From Inia geoffrensis (lineage: Eukaryota; Chordata; Mammalia; Artiodactyla; Iniidae), in assembly GCA_036417435.1 (NCBI GenBank), contig CM070905.1:25459592-25523591 (forward strand): a stretch of DNA of 64,000 bases, written 5' to 3'. Positions 12,737 through 25,195 of the stretch are shown piece after piece. Under the pieces are notes generated by a model. The model was not told the DNA's origin and ran no database searches. It was given only the letters and a program-made list of their open reading frames with translations. Within the stretch, counting starts at the first letter, position 1; each line of letters opens with the position of its first letter. The position numbers were made by a program, and so were the translations under genes.

Positions 12737-13838
12737 TATGTTTTCTCAGTGAAGGCATTCCAAAGTCTAGTCCTCAAATGTGAAAGAAAACTTGTCAGTT
12801 TATTAATTATGTGATCATGAGAGTTTCTCCTAAAAATGTTATACTTCTTTTTATTTCTGCATTTGTGTTGTGGTGGAAATGTTTGAGACTATCCTTAGTT
12901 TTACTTTTTGTTACACAAATTTTTTTTTATCTTGCTTGATTTGTTTGGAGCTTTTCTTTAATTTTATACCTCCCACCAAAAAGTCTTATGTTTTATCAGT
13001 CCCTTTCATGAAGTTTGCCCTTCAGTCCATTTGCATAGATGTTTTTTCAGCAGAGAAATGTTTTCTTTCCATATATTTTTTATTATATTTTTCCATAACA
13101 ATTGTTTTGATTTCTCTAGAAATGTTAGTTGTCCATAATTATTCTCATAGTCTCCTTCTGTTTTCTTCCATTTTTTCTATTACTGTTTCCATCTCTGCAT
13201 TTTTTTTTTCCTCAATGGTTTGAGAAGCTTTACAGGTTGGTGTCTGTGCAAGCATGTGATTTTTGCAAACTCTTTCCTTCCCTTCAGTGCTTCCTGTGTG
13301 GATTTCCAGTGGGCATTTCATTTTTAGCTCTCCTGCACTTCTCTGTTTCTTATTTGTCTTACTTTACTATCAAGCTTATTAACTTTTCATTTCAATCTGT
13401 TTTTATTTATTTGTACATATGATTATAAAAAGTACATTGGTCTCACAAGGCTCATTTGAAAATGTCAGCCCCCAATATGTCTGTCCTTGTTTTCAGATGA
13501 CCAAAGGCGACTACATTCAACTCCTTGTTTCTTGATGTGTTTTACTCTGTATTTCTAAATAACTTGCTTACACTTACTTTCTACTTCTTATTTTTCTGCT
13601 ATGTCAGTTTGTGTTAACTTCTCACTATGGAATATGAGGAATTATCTCCTTTATACCTGTCCGCCTCTGGCATTACATTTCCTGTCCCATCATCCTCCCA
13701 ATATAGATAAACCATAACTTACATTTTCATGTAGCTAATAATCATCATTTACAAAATTGTTTGGTTGCTTAGTGTTTTGTTTTGATTTTGTTTTGCTTTT
13801 TATATACTTAAAACCAATTCACTTCCAAATTTTTCATC
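12737..13838. other. Unassigned AT-rich intron sequence
   Basis: Contains hydrophobic chance frames (12870-13223 and 13129-13422) created by T-rich DNA. It may belong to the old minus-strand L1 around it, but I could not align it by eye. Confidence 0.4.
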
Positions 13839-13854
13839 AAAAGACATCTGTTTA

Positions 13855-14058
13855 GGGCTTCCCTGGTGGCGCAGTGGCTGAGAATCCTCCTGCCGATGCA
13901 GGGGACACGGGTTTGTGCCCCGGTCTGGGAAGATCCCACATGCCACGGAGCAGCTGGGCCCATGAGCCATGGCCGCTGAGCCTGCGCGTCCGGAGCCTGT
14001 GCTTCGCAACGGGAGAGGCCACAACAGTGAGAGGCCCGCGTACCAAAAAAAAAAGAAA
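13855..14058 (+). mobile_element. Young cetacean CHR SINE
   Basis: Head GGGCTTCCCTGGTGGCGCAG, body as in the other young copies and a short A-rich tail. The perfect 16-bp duplication AAAAGACATCTGTTTA is at 13839-13854 and 14059-14074. Confidence 0.95.
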
Positions 14059-14364
14059 AAAAGACATCTGTTTAACTATATTTATGTTCTTAGAGATATC
14101 TCTCCAGGTTCTCCAATTTAGATTGGTACGTCTCTAAATAAAGGCAAAGCTTGCATCCCACATCCCACATCCCAGCATCTTTCATTATAATAATTCAGAG
14201 GATTTCTTCACATTTCTTTTGTGCTGCATCTTCTGTTTCCTATAATCCAGTGTCCTCTTCCTTCATTTATTCTTTTATGTAGGTACAACATAACTCAAAA
14301 CTTCCTTACCATGAAAATGGAAGATACATTTTTTGGAGAACTTCCATTTATAGAAGTGTCTTCA

Positions 14365-14659
14365 GGGGGATTTCCCTGGTGGTCCAGTGTGAAAAATTTG
14401 CCTTACAATGCAGAGGACATGGGTTCGATCCCTGGTCAGGGAACTAAAATCCCACATGCCATGGGGCAACTAAGCCCGCATGCCACAGCTACTGAGCTTG
14501 CACGCCTCAGTTAGAGAGTCTGCATGCCCTGGAGCCTGCGAGCTGCAAGGAAGAGCCCGCATGCTGAAATGAAAGATCCCGCATGCATGCCTCAGTGAAG
14601 ATGCCGTGTGCCACAACTGAGACCTGATGCAGCCAAAAATAAATTTAAAAAAAATTAAA
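14365..14659 (+). mobile_element. CHR-2/Bov-tA-type SINE
   Basis: Head GGGGGATTTCCCTGGTGGTC, body with TTACAATGCAGAGGACATGG and box B GGTTCGATCCC, A-rich tail. The duplication AAGTGTCTTCA is at 14354-14364 and 14660-14670. Older class than the copy 300 bp upstream, judging by its head and its CATGCC-rich 3' part. Confidence 0.92.
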
Positions 14660-14689
14660 AAGTGTCTTCATTTTGATATTATGCTTTAA

Positions 14690-16550
14690 CAAAAGATTGC
14701 CAAAATCTAGGTTGGAAATCATTTTACTTTAGAGTTTGAAGATACTATTTCATTATTCCCTGGCTCTCAGATTATTCTGATCCTCGATTCTTCGTAAGTT
14801 TTTTTTGTTTTTTTGATCTCCAGAATCTTTTAAGATCCCCTATTTGTCTTCATTATTCTGAAATCTCAACAGGATATACCCTAATATGTGTATAATTTTT
14901 ATTGATTGTACTAGACATTCAGTAGGACCTTTTATTCCAGAATGTCTTATCCTTTTCTTCCAGAAATATATTTTCTTTAATAATCCAAATGCCCCATTTT
15001 CTTTTTCTGGAATTATTATTTAAATCCCGCACTGATCCTTTAATTCTTGCTGATTTCTTTCTCTATGTCTCTTTAATCTATTTTCTGGGAGATTACTTCA
15101 ACTTTACCTTTTAATTCTTCTACTGATTTCTGTTTCTGAAATTATAATTCAGAATTGTAAATAATTCAGTTACCTAGAATTATAATTATAAATAGAATTA
15201 ATGTAATTTAAGTATATTATTAATTATAATGATTTAGAATTAATTTGTAAGAGTTATTTCATGATCTATGAACGTTCCTTTTTTTTTTTTTTTACAGAAT
15301 CTTCTTGTTTAGTTTAGTTCATGCATTTAAAAAAAATCTCTGAAGGTATTCAATATTTTTTTAATGCTTTCCTCTCCAGGCATAGCCTTTATTTACTTAA
15401 ATTGCTATGTTCCCCCTATTTGTTTGATTTAATGCCTATTGTTCATGGTAGAAATTTTCTTCATGCCCAGTGACCCTTGGATTCCACTCACATCTAAGAG
15501 TTCAGAGAAAATCTGATCCACAGGTCTCAGTACATGTGTGTGTTCGTTGACAGTAGATGTCACTGGGAAATCACCTCACATCAGAATGTTTAGATATTCT
15601 CTTTTAGGCTGATGTATCTAAAAGTCTCCAGAAGATGAATCTTCACATCCTCTCCTTGGAGGATGTAAGCAAGGCTGGTAGTACTCTTTGAGCCAGGTAG
15701 GGGAAGAGGACTGGAAAACACAATTCACCATTTGTATTTTTACTTACCACAACTGATGTCAGTGTGGTACCCTGATCCCAAATGTGCCAGGTGTCTTGCA
15801 TCCAAAAGACTCTATGTTTTTACCTTCTCCAGAAAGTAAATCTCTAGTCTTCTGCCAGGTTGGGGGAAAGAAAATGGCCCAACTTCACTCATGTCAAGTA
15901 TTTGATCCCATAATTTTAGTCTTGAGTTCCAGTCCCTTCTAAATTGCCAAGCTCTTAGTGTGCCCAAACATTGCTTCATTCATTTTTATATTCCTAGTAC
16001 CTACCCTGTTGATTATACTGTTGTTGCAATTCATGTTTTCGAATAAATGAATAAATAAGTATTTTATAAATTGAGGAAATCCTTAGCCAGATATGGCTGA
16101 TTGAAAATGTTTCTCTTCTGATGTCATAGAGCTCCTTTTCTTATATTGTTGCCTTAGTTCTGATAATATTTTTTGTCACTTCTGTGTCAGAATAAACGTG
16201 TTAATATCATGTAGGCTTTCCCTACAAGTTTGAGACAGTTCACAGTTTTTATGTCGGCTATTGTTCAAAGTTCCACATTCTAATCACAGTCTTTACACTG
16301 TATTTCAATAGCTTTGGTTACCATTTGTCCTATTAAACAATGCATAGAAACAAATAATTCTGGTGACTATTTGTGTGTCTTTGTGAGGCATATTCCCCCA
16401 AAATGCCGGCTGTGGTCTCCTCTTATACCATTCAATTTCTCATTCATCTCTGTTCTTTTCTGTCTGGTCACTTTGCTCCAGCTGAATCCAAGGGAACTTC
16501 TTAATCTCTCTCAGTCTTTCTATTCTGTACCACAGTCTGTGGGAAGAGCC
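14690..16550 (-). repeat. Old L1/HAL1-type element, antisense (ORF1 region)
   Basis: The order of blocks (TGTCTTCATTATTCTGAAAT, then CTATTTTCTGGGAGATTACT with CAACTTTACCTTTTAATTCT, then ATGAACGTTCC) matches the antisense of the L1/HAL1 ORF1 region and upstream sequence. No open frame remains. The right edge is uncertain. It is interrupted on its left by the SINE at 14365. Confidence 0.5.
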
Positions 16551-17394
16551 TTTAGTCTCTAGGTTTGGGGCTGGAAAGTGACATCAGGTTCTCTTCCTCT
16601 TTCAGAAGTCATTTATTTTTATGACATGTCTCAGTTGTGATAGCTCTGTTTCTCCTTGGCTGCAGGAGCTTGTTTTGTTCGTGTTTAGCAGTTTCCCATC
16701 TATCTTTACGTGGGTAGAATATAGAGTCATGCAATCTCTCAGAATTCAGTACAGAATTGTGATTTTTTTTTTTTTTACTGGGTGTCTTGTTTTTTTAATT
16801 CAAATAAGGTATCTTATTTTTGCATATATTCATTTAGGATTAAGTTATAAATGCCTTTCAGGCAGGAAGAGTGCCATTTAGGGTTACTGTGAATAAAGCA
16901 TGCTAAATTGATACAATAACCTTTTAGGTGCTCTTATATGGAATGAAATAGCTGGAAGAATCTAAGCTGGAGACAAGGTTTCACTGTAATAACTAAAAAG
17001 GGAAAGGAATCCCTAGGATGAAGCATACTGAAACCATGAAATAAATGTTTATCTTATCCTAAGGTTTTCACATTGGGTCTGGTGTGAAAAAATCCTTTAA
17101 GCAAATTATTACCAAATTCTTTTGCTTCTTTCTAAACCTGTTTTAAACTCACCCATTCTTTTCCATTCCCAGTAAACTGTCCTGGTCTCACTTACTTTTC
17201 TGCTCTTGTCTAGGGCCTCTCCTGTTTGGGGCCACACTCCTTTCATTGGACTATTATTTCAAACGCGTTATGCCTACTCTACTGTCTCCTATCTTCTCTG
17301 CTCCCTATTCTGGATTTTCAGTCAGTTTAAGATTTTTTTCTACCATCTATCATGTCATGCACTGCCCTGGGAACCAGCAGGTACAGGCAATAAA
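16551..17394. other. Unassigned intron sequence
   Basis: T-rich run at about 16763-16776. Short frames only. No repeat recognised with confidence. Confidence 0.5.
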
Positions 17395-17615
17395 ATGCTG
17401 TGATTGGGCGTGTGGCTTTAGGTCCCCTCCGTCACTGAGTAATTATGTGATATGGGGCAAGTTACCTACTGCTCCGTGACTCCTTAGACAAAATGGGGCA
17501 GGGTCAGGGGTACCTAACCCACAGGGTTGTTATAAGCATTTAATGTTCATTACTTAGAACAATTCTGGCACATAATATGCCCTCAGAAAATGTTAGCTAT
17601 TATCATCATCATCAT
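17395..17615 (+). repeat. MIR SINE
   Basis: Contains the MIR core in sense order: GGGGCAAGTTACCTACTGCT, AAAATGGGGCAGGGTCAGGG, CACAGGGTTGTTATAAGCAT and TTAGAACAATTCTGGCACAT, ending with TTAGCTATTATCATCATCAT. A well-preserved, nearly full-length copy. Confidence 0.85.
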
Positions 17616-18210
17616 CACTCTTTATGTTCTGTTTGCTTAGCAATATAAAGTGGCTTTCCACTGGAAAAGTCATTCCAAACTCCTTTGTCTACTCACATTT
17701 TGACGGTATTTACTTCCTATAAATTTCCATAGATTGAGTTAAATATACACTGAGTGATATGGCTAAGATTGAAATAGACAAGTGTTTTGTATTGAACATC
17801 TATTACATTGTTCAAAATATCACAAAATGCTTTGTAAAGAATTATCTTAGTTTCTGCATACACTTATAAATCAACATAGTGTAGGAAAAATAGGAAATGT
17901 GAATAATTTAAAGGGATATCCTAAGAATTAACAAAATTGCCCATAGAGAGTATTACCCCTGAACTGATTTTCATGTTATTTACTTCTACTTATTAGCAAT
18001 GAAGGATCTGCTTAACTGAATTTAGTCATCATAAAATACTGGTACAATATATATAATATAGCTATCATATATGACATTTATATCATATTTTAAGATTTAA
18101 AATAAAAATATGAAAGCTTTTAAAATATATTCAGAAAAGATCTGACATACCAAATCATCCTGAGAGGTTAAAATAGTTATTTTTATAGTAAACATTCAGA
18201 TGAATTAATC
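17616..18210. other. Unassigned AT-rich intron sequence
   Basis: Very AT-rich around 18040-18130 (ATATAATATA-type). No feature recognised. Confidence 0.5.
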
Positions 18211-18227
18211 TTAAATGGAAAGCTTTT

Positions 18228-18520
18228 TTAAAAAAATTAATTAGTTTATTTATTTTTGGCTGTGTTGGGTCTTCATTGCTGTGCATGGGCTTTAGTTGCA
18301 GTGAGCAAGGGCTACTCTTCATTGCAGTGAGCGGGCTTCAGTAGTTGTGGCACAAGGGCTCAGTAGTTGTGGCTCGCAGGCCCTAGAGAGCAGGCTCAGT
18401 AGTTGTGGCGCACGGGCTTAGTTGCTCTGAGGCATGTGGGATCTTCCCGGACCAGAGGTCGAACCCTGTCCCCTGAATTAACAGGTGGATTCTTAACCAC
18501 TGCGCCACCAGGAAAGTCCC
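18228..18520 (-). mobile_element. CHR-type SINE, antisense
   Basis: Starts with an AT-rich tail complement, then TTTTTGGCTGTGTTGGGTCT, repeated CAGTAGTTGTGG modules and the reverse-complement head ACCACTGCGCCACCAGGAAA. The flanking duplications TTAAATGGAAAGCTTTT (18211-18227) and TTAAATAAAAAGCTTTT (18521-18537) differ at two sites, suggesting an older insertion. Confidence 0.92.
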
Positions 18521-19164
18521 TTAAATAAAAAGCTTTTATCTAAAAAAATTATTTTGGTCATTTAGAATATAATCATGAACATAGTAACACAAGTGATAGC
18601 TCAATCCCTTTTGAGTTCAAATGACCACTCTTTACAGTATTCAAATTATAACTTTTATGATAAATTTAACATGAAGGGAAAAGATTAGTCTGTTTCAATA
18701 CTATGGCTACAAATACCCCGAACTCCCTGGATATTTGCATATGCCGTGTGTTGGGGCGCAACCTAACATAGGGTTAGTGCATCCCACTCACCAAAAATAT
18801 TGTAGGTCTGAGTTCCTATACTAGTCCCCAAAACCAAGTGTCCCACAACACACATCCCAACATCCACACTGGCAGATGCCACCCTCTCCAACCTTGGAGT
18901 CAAGGGCAGAAGGCGCTAGCCTAGATGCTTCTCTCTGCATAGAGCTGTGATGTGAGAAGGGGCATCTCATGTGGCAATTACCAGGAACTGACATTAAGAG
19001 CTGAGAGTGGGAAGATTAAAGCAAGAAGCCACAGATCTGTATGAAATCCAAAGACCGTGGTTTTGCTTGTTGCTGCTGACATAGTTTTATTAGCAGAGTA
19101 GCTGTATTTATTATAGGTAGAGAGTGGGTACCTTCTTTCTAGTGCTGCCTCTCAGTCCTAAATC

Positions 19165-19285
19165 AAGGTATATGCAGAGTTTCTGAGCACCTTTTACATT
19201 TTCCATTCACAAAACATTTTCACAGATGTTAACTTGTTAGATCTTTCCAACATCCCTATAAGGTGTGTGTCAGAGTACACAGCCT
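19165..19285 (-). repeat. Possible MIR fragment, antisense
   Basis: TTCTGAGCACCTTTTACATT followed by AACTTGTTAGATCTTTCCAA and CATCCCTATAAGGTGTGTG follows the antisense MIR core order. Diverged, so tentative. Confidence 0.5.
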
Positions 19286-19719
19286 CCCCAAAATTAGCTT
19301 CTTGGGAAGGTATGGATAAAATAATCTAGAGACCACACAGATTTAGGAAAGAATAAGTTTACTACCATCCTACTCAAAACCCTAAATAGAGAGTAGTTAT
19401 ATATTCGGAGTAGTAATAGGTGTGCTTACCACACATTCTACTTATTAATCAACTTATGTTTTTTTCCAACATTGAATTCCTACTGAATCCTATGTCTTAA
19501 TAAAGGTAATGGGAGGTAAAACTATCTGTTCTTGAGATTACTGTGCTCTCAGTCTGGTGCAGGAATGGATATGTGAACAGATGGTCACAATATAATGCCA
19601 AAGAGTTATAATAAAATACATAATGCAATCCAGGGGAGGAACATACCTACCCGACTGGTGTAGGGTCAGTCAGAGAAGACTTCACAGAAAAATTAATTTT
19701 TTTGTCATGAAGGCAACCA

Positions 19720-19990
19720 GGTACTCTCAGTTTTCAAGTTGTATCCTCATGAAATTTGACTGTCTTTGGGCACCACTGACCACTTCCTCTTTCCTGAAAT
19801 TATCTGTCTGGCTTCTTGGACCTTGGACCAGGTTCTTCCCTGGTTTCCATCTGACCGTATTTTTTCATCCTCCTTTACTAATCTTCCTGTGTCTGCTCCT
19901 TAAATTTTGCTGTTTCCATGCCTCCATTGTTTCCTCTTCCCTTCACACTTTCCATTGTTTCTGTGGGTGAGAATTTGCTAATACATATTC
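19720..19990 (+). repeat. Possible L2-like LINE fragment
   Basis: CACCACTGACCACTTCCTCT, then GGCTTCTTGGACCTTGG and CTTCCCTGGTTTCC resemble an old mammalian LINE segment of L2 type. No frame is preserved. Tentative. Confidence 0.4.
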
Positions 19991-20162
19991 ATGATCTCAA
20001 CTGCCTTGCATGTGACTGTGCCTTTGAAATCTTTGCCCCAGGGAAACTTAACTCATGAACACAGATCATGTGTTCATCTGATTGATGAGCTTCCTGGCTT
20101 GGAAGCTTTGCTGGGGCTTTGAATGAAGGACACCATCACCTGTTCACTTGTTCTTCCATTCC

Positions 20163-20260
20163 TTCTTCATTCATTCAACAAATATTTATTGATGGCCATT
20201 GCAGGGTAGTCATCACATTAGGCTCTGGGATGCCACACACCAGGCTCTTACTTTCCTGAA
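20163..20260. repeat. Ancient mammalian-wide repeat fragment
   Basis: TTCATTCATTCAACAAATAT followed by TTATTGATGGCC is the edge motif of old L2/MIR-class repeats. The family is not resolved. Confidence 0.4.
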
Positions 20261-20360
20261 GAAAATAAATTTAAATTGGTGCTTGGCAAAGTGTGGTTCA
20301 CTAATTACATGACAGAATCACTGGAAGAAGAAAGGTTTCTTTTAAAAATGCCAACTTGAG

Positions 20361-21303
20361 AGACCTTCAAGACAGCGGAGGAGTAATATGTGCACATCAA
20401 AATCCTCCCCACAAATACATCAACATGTGGAACAACTCCTACAGAACACCTACTGAACGCTGGCAGAAGACCTCAGACCTCCCAAAAGGCAAGAAACTCC
20501 CCACATACCTGGGTAGGGCCAAAGAAAAAAAGAAAAAATAGAGACAAAATAATAGGGACGGGACTTGCACCAGTGGGAGGAAGCTGTGAAGGAGGAAAGG
20601 TTTCCACACACTATGAGCCCCTGTGGGGGCGGAGACTGCAGGTGGCGGAGGGGGGAAGCTTTGGAGCCATGGAGGAGAGCACAGGAACAGGGGTGCAGAA
20701 GACAAAGGGGAGAGATTCCTGAGGATCGGTGCCGACCGGCACTCACCAGCCCGAGAGGCTTGTCTGCGCACCCGCCAGGGTGGGTGGGGGCTGGGAGCTG
20801 AGGCTCGGGCTTCGGTCGGATCCCAGGGAGAGGACTGGGGTTGGCTGTGTGAACACAGCCTGAAGGGGTCTAGTGTACCACAGCTAGCCGGGAGAGAGTC
20901 CGGGAAAAAGTCTGGACCTGCCTAAGAGGCAAGAGACCATTGTTTCAGGGTGCGTAAGGAGAGGGGATTCAGAGCACTGCCTAAACGAGCTCCAGAGATG
21001 GCGCGAGCCGTGGCTATCAGCGTGGGCCCCAGAGACGGTCATGGAATGCTAAGGCTGCTGCTGCCACCACCAAGAAGCCTGTGTGCAAGCTCAGGTCACT
21101 ATTCACACTGCCCCTCCCAGGAGCCCGTGCAGCTTGCCACTGCCAGGGTCCCATGATCCAGGGACAACTTCCCCAGAAGAACATGCGGTGTGCCTCAGGC
21201 TGTTGCAACATCATGTTGGCCTCTGCTGCTGCAGGCTCACCCCACATTCTGTACCCCTCCCTTCCCCTGGCCTGAGTGAGCAAGAGCCCCCTAATCAGCT
21301 GCT
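20361..21303 (+). promoter_or_regulatory. L1 5' UTR / internal promoter region
   Basis: GC-rich block unlike the surrounding intron, containing GCCGACCGGCACTCACCAGC and GCTGAGGCTCGGGCTTCGGT, which match the cetacean/cetartiodactyl L1 5' UTR as I remember it. In intact L1s this region drives sense Pol II transcription and often antisense transcription. Frames of about 100 codons on both strands come from base composition and are not genes. Whether it is still active is unknown; some CpGs have decayed to TG/CA. Confidence 0.7.
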
Positions 21304-24300
21304 TCAGACCTAGAAACACATACAGACTGAAAGTGAGGGGATGGACAAAGATATTCCATGCAAATGGAAATCGAAAGAAAGCTGGAATAGCAATTCTCAT
21401 ATCAGACAAAATAGATTTTAAAATAAAGACTATTACAAGAGACAAGGAAGGACACTACATAATGATCAAGGGATCAATCCAAGAAGAAGATATAATAATT
21501 GTAAATATTTATGCACCCAACATAGGAGCACCTCAATACATAAGGCAAATGCTCAGAGCCATAAAAGGGGAAATCGACAGTAACACAGTCATAGTAGGGG
21601 ACTTTAACACCCCACTTTCACCAATGGACAGATCATCCTAAATGAAAATAAATAAGGAAACACAAGCTTTAAATGATACATTAAACAAGATGGACTTAAT
21701 TGATATTAATAGGACATTCCATCCAAAAACAACAGAATACACATTCTTCTCAAGTGCTCATGGAACATTCTCCAGGATAGATCATATCTTGGGGTCACAA
21801 ATCAAGCCTTGGTAAATTTAAGAAAATTGAAATGGTATCAAGTATCTCTTCCAACCACAACGTTATGAGACTAGATGTCCATTACAGGAAAAAAAAACTG
21901 TAAAAAGTACAAACACATGGAGGCTAAACAATACACTACTAAATAACCAAGAGATCACTGAATAAATCAAAGAGGAAATCAAAAAATACCTAGAAGCAAA
22001 TGACAATGAAAACACAACAACCCAAAACCTATGGGATGCAGCAAAAGCAGTCCTAAGAGGAAAGTTTCTAACAATACAATCCTACCTCAAGATAGAAGAA
22101 AAATCTCAAATAACTAACCTAACTTTATACCTAAAGGAATCAGAGAAGAAGAACAAAAACAAAAAAATCCCCAAAGGAAAGAAATCATAAAGATCAGATC
22201 AGAAATAAATGAAAAAGAAATGAAAGAAACGATAGCAAAGATCAGTAAAACTAAAAGCTGGTTATTTGAGAAGATAAACAAAATTGATAAGCCATTAGCC
22301 ACACTTATCAAGAAAAAAAGGGAGAAGACAAATCAATAGAATTAGAAATGAAAAAGGAGAAATAACAACTGACACTGCAGAATTACACAGGATCATGAGA
22401 GATTACTACAAGCAGCTCTATGCCAATAAAATGGACAACCTGGAAGAAGTGGACAAATTCTTAGAAAAGCACAACCTTCTTAGACTGAACCAGGAAGAAA
22501 TAGAAAATATAAATAGACCAATCACAATCACTGAAATTGAGACTGTGCTTAAAAATCTTCCAATAAACAAAAGCCCAGAACCAGATGGCTTCACATGAGC
22601 AATCTGTCAAACATTTAGAGAAGAGCTAACACTTATCCTTCTCAAACTCTTCCAAAATATAGCAGAGGGAGGAACACTCCCTCACTCATTATACATGGAC
22701 ACCATCACCCTGATATCAAAACCAGACAAAGATGTCACAAAGAAAGAAACTACAGGCCAATATCACTGGTAAACATAGATGCAAAAATCCTCAACAAAAT
22801 ACTAGCAAACAGAATCCAACAGCACATTAAAAGGATCATACACCATGATCAAGTGGGGTTTATCCCACTTGAATGCAAGGATTCTTCAATATATGCAAAT
22901 CAATCAATGTGATACACCATATTAACAAATTGAAGGAGAAACACCATATGATCGTCTCAATAGATGCAGAAAAAGCTTTTGACAAAATTCAACACCGATT
23001 TATGAAAAAAAACCCTCCAGAAAGTAGGCATAGAGGGAACTTACCTCAACATAATAATGACCATATATGCCAAACTAACAGCCAACATCATTCTCAATGG
23101 TGAAAAACTGAAACCATTTCCTCTAAGATCAGGAACAGGACACAGTTGTCCACTCTCACCACTATTATTCAACATAGTTTTGGAAGTTCTAGCCACAACA
23201 ATCAGAGAAGGAAAAGAAATAAAAGGAATCCAAATCGGAAAAGAAGAAGTAAAACTGTCACTGTTTGCAGATGACATGATACTATACATAGAGAATCCTA
23301 AAGATGCTACCAGAAAACTACTAGAGCTAATCAATGAATTTGGTAAGGTAGCAGGAAACAAAATTATTGTACAGAAGTCTCTTGCATTCCTATACACTAA
23401 TGATGAAAAATATGAAAGAGAAATTAAGGAAACACTCCCATTTACCATTGCAACAAAAAAGAATAAAATACTGAGGAATAAACCTACCTAAGGAGAGAAA
23501 AGACCTGTATGCAGAAACTATAAAACACTGATGAAAGAAATTATAAATGATCCAAATAGGGCTTCCCTGGTGGCGCAGTGGTTGAGAGTCCGCTTGCCGA
23601 TACAGGGGACAAGGGTTCGTGCCCCGGTCCAGGAGGATCCCACATGCCGCGGAGCGGCTGGGCCCGTGAGCCATGGCCACTGAGCCTGAGCGTCCGAAGC
23701 CTGTGCTCCGCAACGGGAGAGGCCACAACAGTGAGAGGCCCGCATACCACACACACACACAAAAAAATACAAATAGATGGAGAGACATACCATGTTCTTG
23801 GATGGGAAGAATCAACATCATGAAAATTACTATATTACCTGAAGCAGTCTACAGATTCAATGCAATCCCTATCAAACTACCAATGGCATTTTTCACAGAA
23901 CTAGAACAAAAAATTTCACAATTTGTATGGAAACACAAAAGACCCCGAATAGCCAAAGCAATCTTGAGATAGAAAAACGGAGCTGGAGGAATCAGGCTCC
24001 CTGACTTCAGACTATACTACAAAGCTATAGTAATCAAGGCAGTACGGTACTGGCACAAAAACAGAAACATAGATCAATGGGACAAGATAGGAAGCCCAGA
24101 GATAAACCCACGCACATATGGTCACCTTATCTTTGATAAAGGAGGCAAGAATATACAATGGATAAAAGACCGCCTCTTCAGTAAGTGGTGCTGGGACAAC
24201 TGGAAAGCTACATGTAAAAGAATGAAATTAGAACACTCCCTAACATGATACACAAATATAAACTCCAAATTGCTTAAAGACCGAAATGTAAGGCCAGACA

Positions 24301-25195
24301 CTATCAAACTCTGAGAGGAAAACATAGGCAGAACACTCTATGACATAAATCACAGCAAGATCCTTTTTGACCCACCTCCTAGAGAAATGGAAAGAAAAAC
24401 AAAAATAAACAATGGGACCTAATGAAAATTAAAAGCGTTTGCACAGCAAAGGAAACCATAAACAGGACAAAAAGGCAACTCTCAGAATGGGAGAAAATAT
24501 TTGCAAATGAAGAAACTGACAAAGGATTAATCTCCAAAATTTACGAGCAGCTCATGCAGCTCAATATCAGAAAAACAAAGAACCCAATCCAAAAATGGGC
24601 AGAAGACCTAATTAGACATCTCTCCAGATAAGATACACAGATTGCCAACAAACACATGAAAGGATGCTCACCATCATTAATCGTTAGAGAAATGCAAATC
24701 CAAACTACAATGAGGTATCACCTCACACCAGTCAGAATGGCCATCAACAAAAAATCTACAAACAATAAATGCTGGAGAGGGTGTGGAGAAATGGGAACCC
24801 TCTTGCGCTGTTGGTGGGAATGTAAATTGATACAGCCACTATAGAGAACAGTATGGAGGTTCCTTAAAAACTGAAAATAGAACTACCATACAACCCAGAA
24901 ATCCCACTACTGGGCATATACCCCGAGAAAACCATAATTCAAAAAGAGTCATGTACCACAATGTTCATTGCAGCTCTATTTACAATAGCCAGGACATGGA
25001 AGCAACTTAAGTGTCCATTGACAGATGAATGGATAAAGAAGATGTGGCATATATATACAATGGAATATTACTCAGCCATAGAAAGAAAGGAAATTGAGTT
25101 TTGTAGTGGATGGACCTAGAGTCTGTCGTACAGAGTGAAGTAAGTCAGATAGAGAAAAACAAATACTGTATGCTAACACATATATATGGAATCTT
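21304..25195 (+). pseudogene. L1 ORF2 pseudogene (endonuclease and reverse transcriptase)
   Basis: Decayed L1 ORF2. The endonuclease part includes VIVGDFNTPLSPMDRSS, then a stop at 21639-21641. Later pieces are LYANKMDNLEEVDKFLEKHN (22395-22598), the thumb/palm part with FADDMILY at about 23264-23287, and [20 protein letters not shown] before a stop near 23970. The C-terminal Cys-rich motif near 24770-24835 reads [19 protein letters not shown], with Arg where L1 normally has His. The RT motif normally reading GTRQGCPLSPL is [11 protein letters not shown]. Several frameshifts and stops plus a nested SINE rule out function. Confidence 0.93.
23559..23767 (+). mobile_element. Young cetacean CHR SINE nested in L1 ORF2
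   Basis: Head GGGCTTCCCTGGTGGCGCAG and typical GC-rich body. The tail is unusual: (CA)n followed by A7 at 23748-23767. Flanking L1 sequence CCAAATAG (left) and ACAAATAG (right) marks a short, slightly diverged target duplication. Confidence 0.93.

Larger units (their letters stand above)
18538..20348. other. Unassigned intron with ancient repeat fragments
   Basis: Mostly unassigned. Includes MIR-like, L2-like and (ATTC)-type fragments listed separately. No exon recognised. The 115-codon frame at 19623-19970 overlaps the L2-like segment. Confidence 0.45.

Noticed and set aside
12870..13422. Hydrophobic frames of about 100 codons resembling membrane proteins
   Set aside because: T-rich DNA gives Phe/Leu/Ile/Ser-rich translations in any frame. 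There is no homology and the region sits within old repeat.
21017..21445. A 142-codon minus frame and many 60-110 codon frames in 20356-21445
   Set aside because: Compositional frames through the GC-rich L1 5' UTR; they cross the 5' UTR/ORF2 junction and match no protein.
21276..21641. Plus-strand frame that starts in the L1 5' UTR and runs into the endonuclease
   Set aside because: The first codons are 5' UTR sequence fused by the deletion and the frame stops at 21639-21641. It is part of a dead L1.
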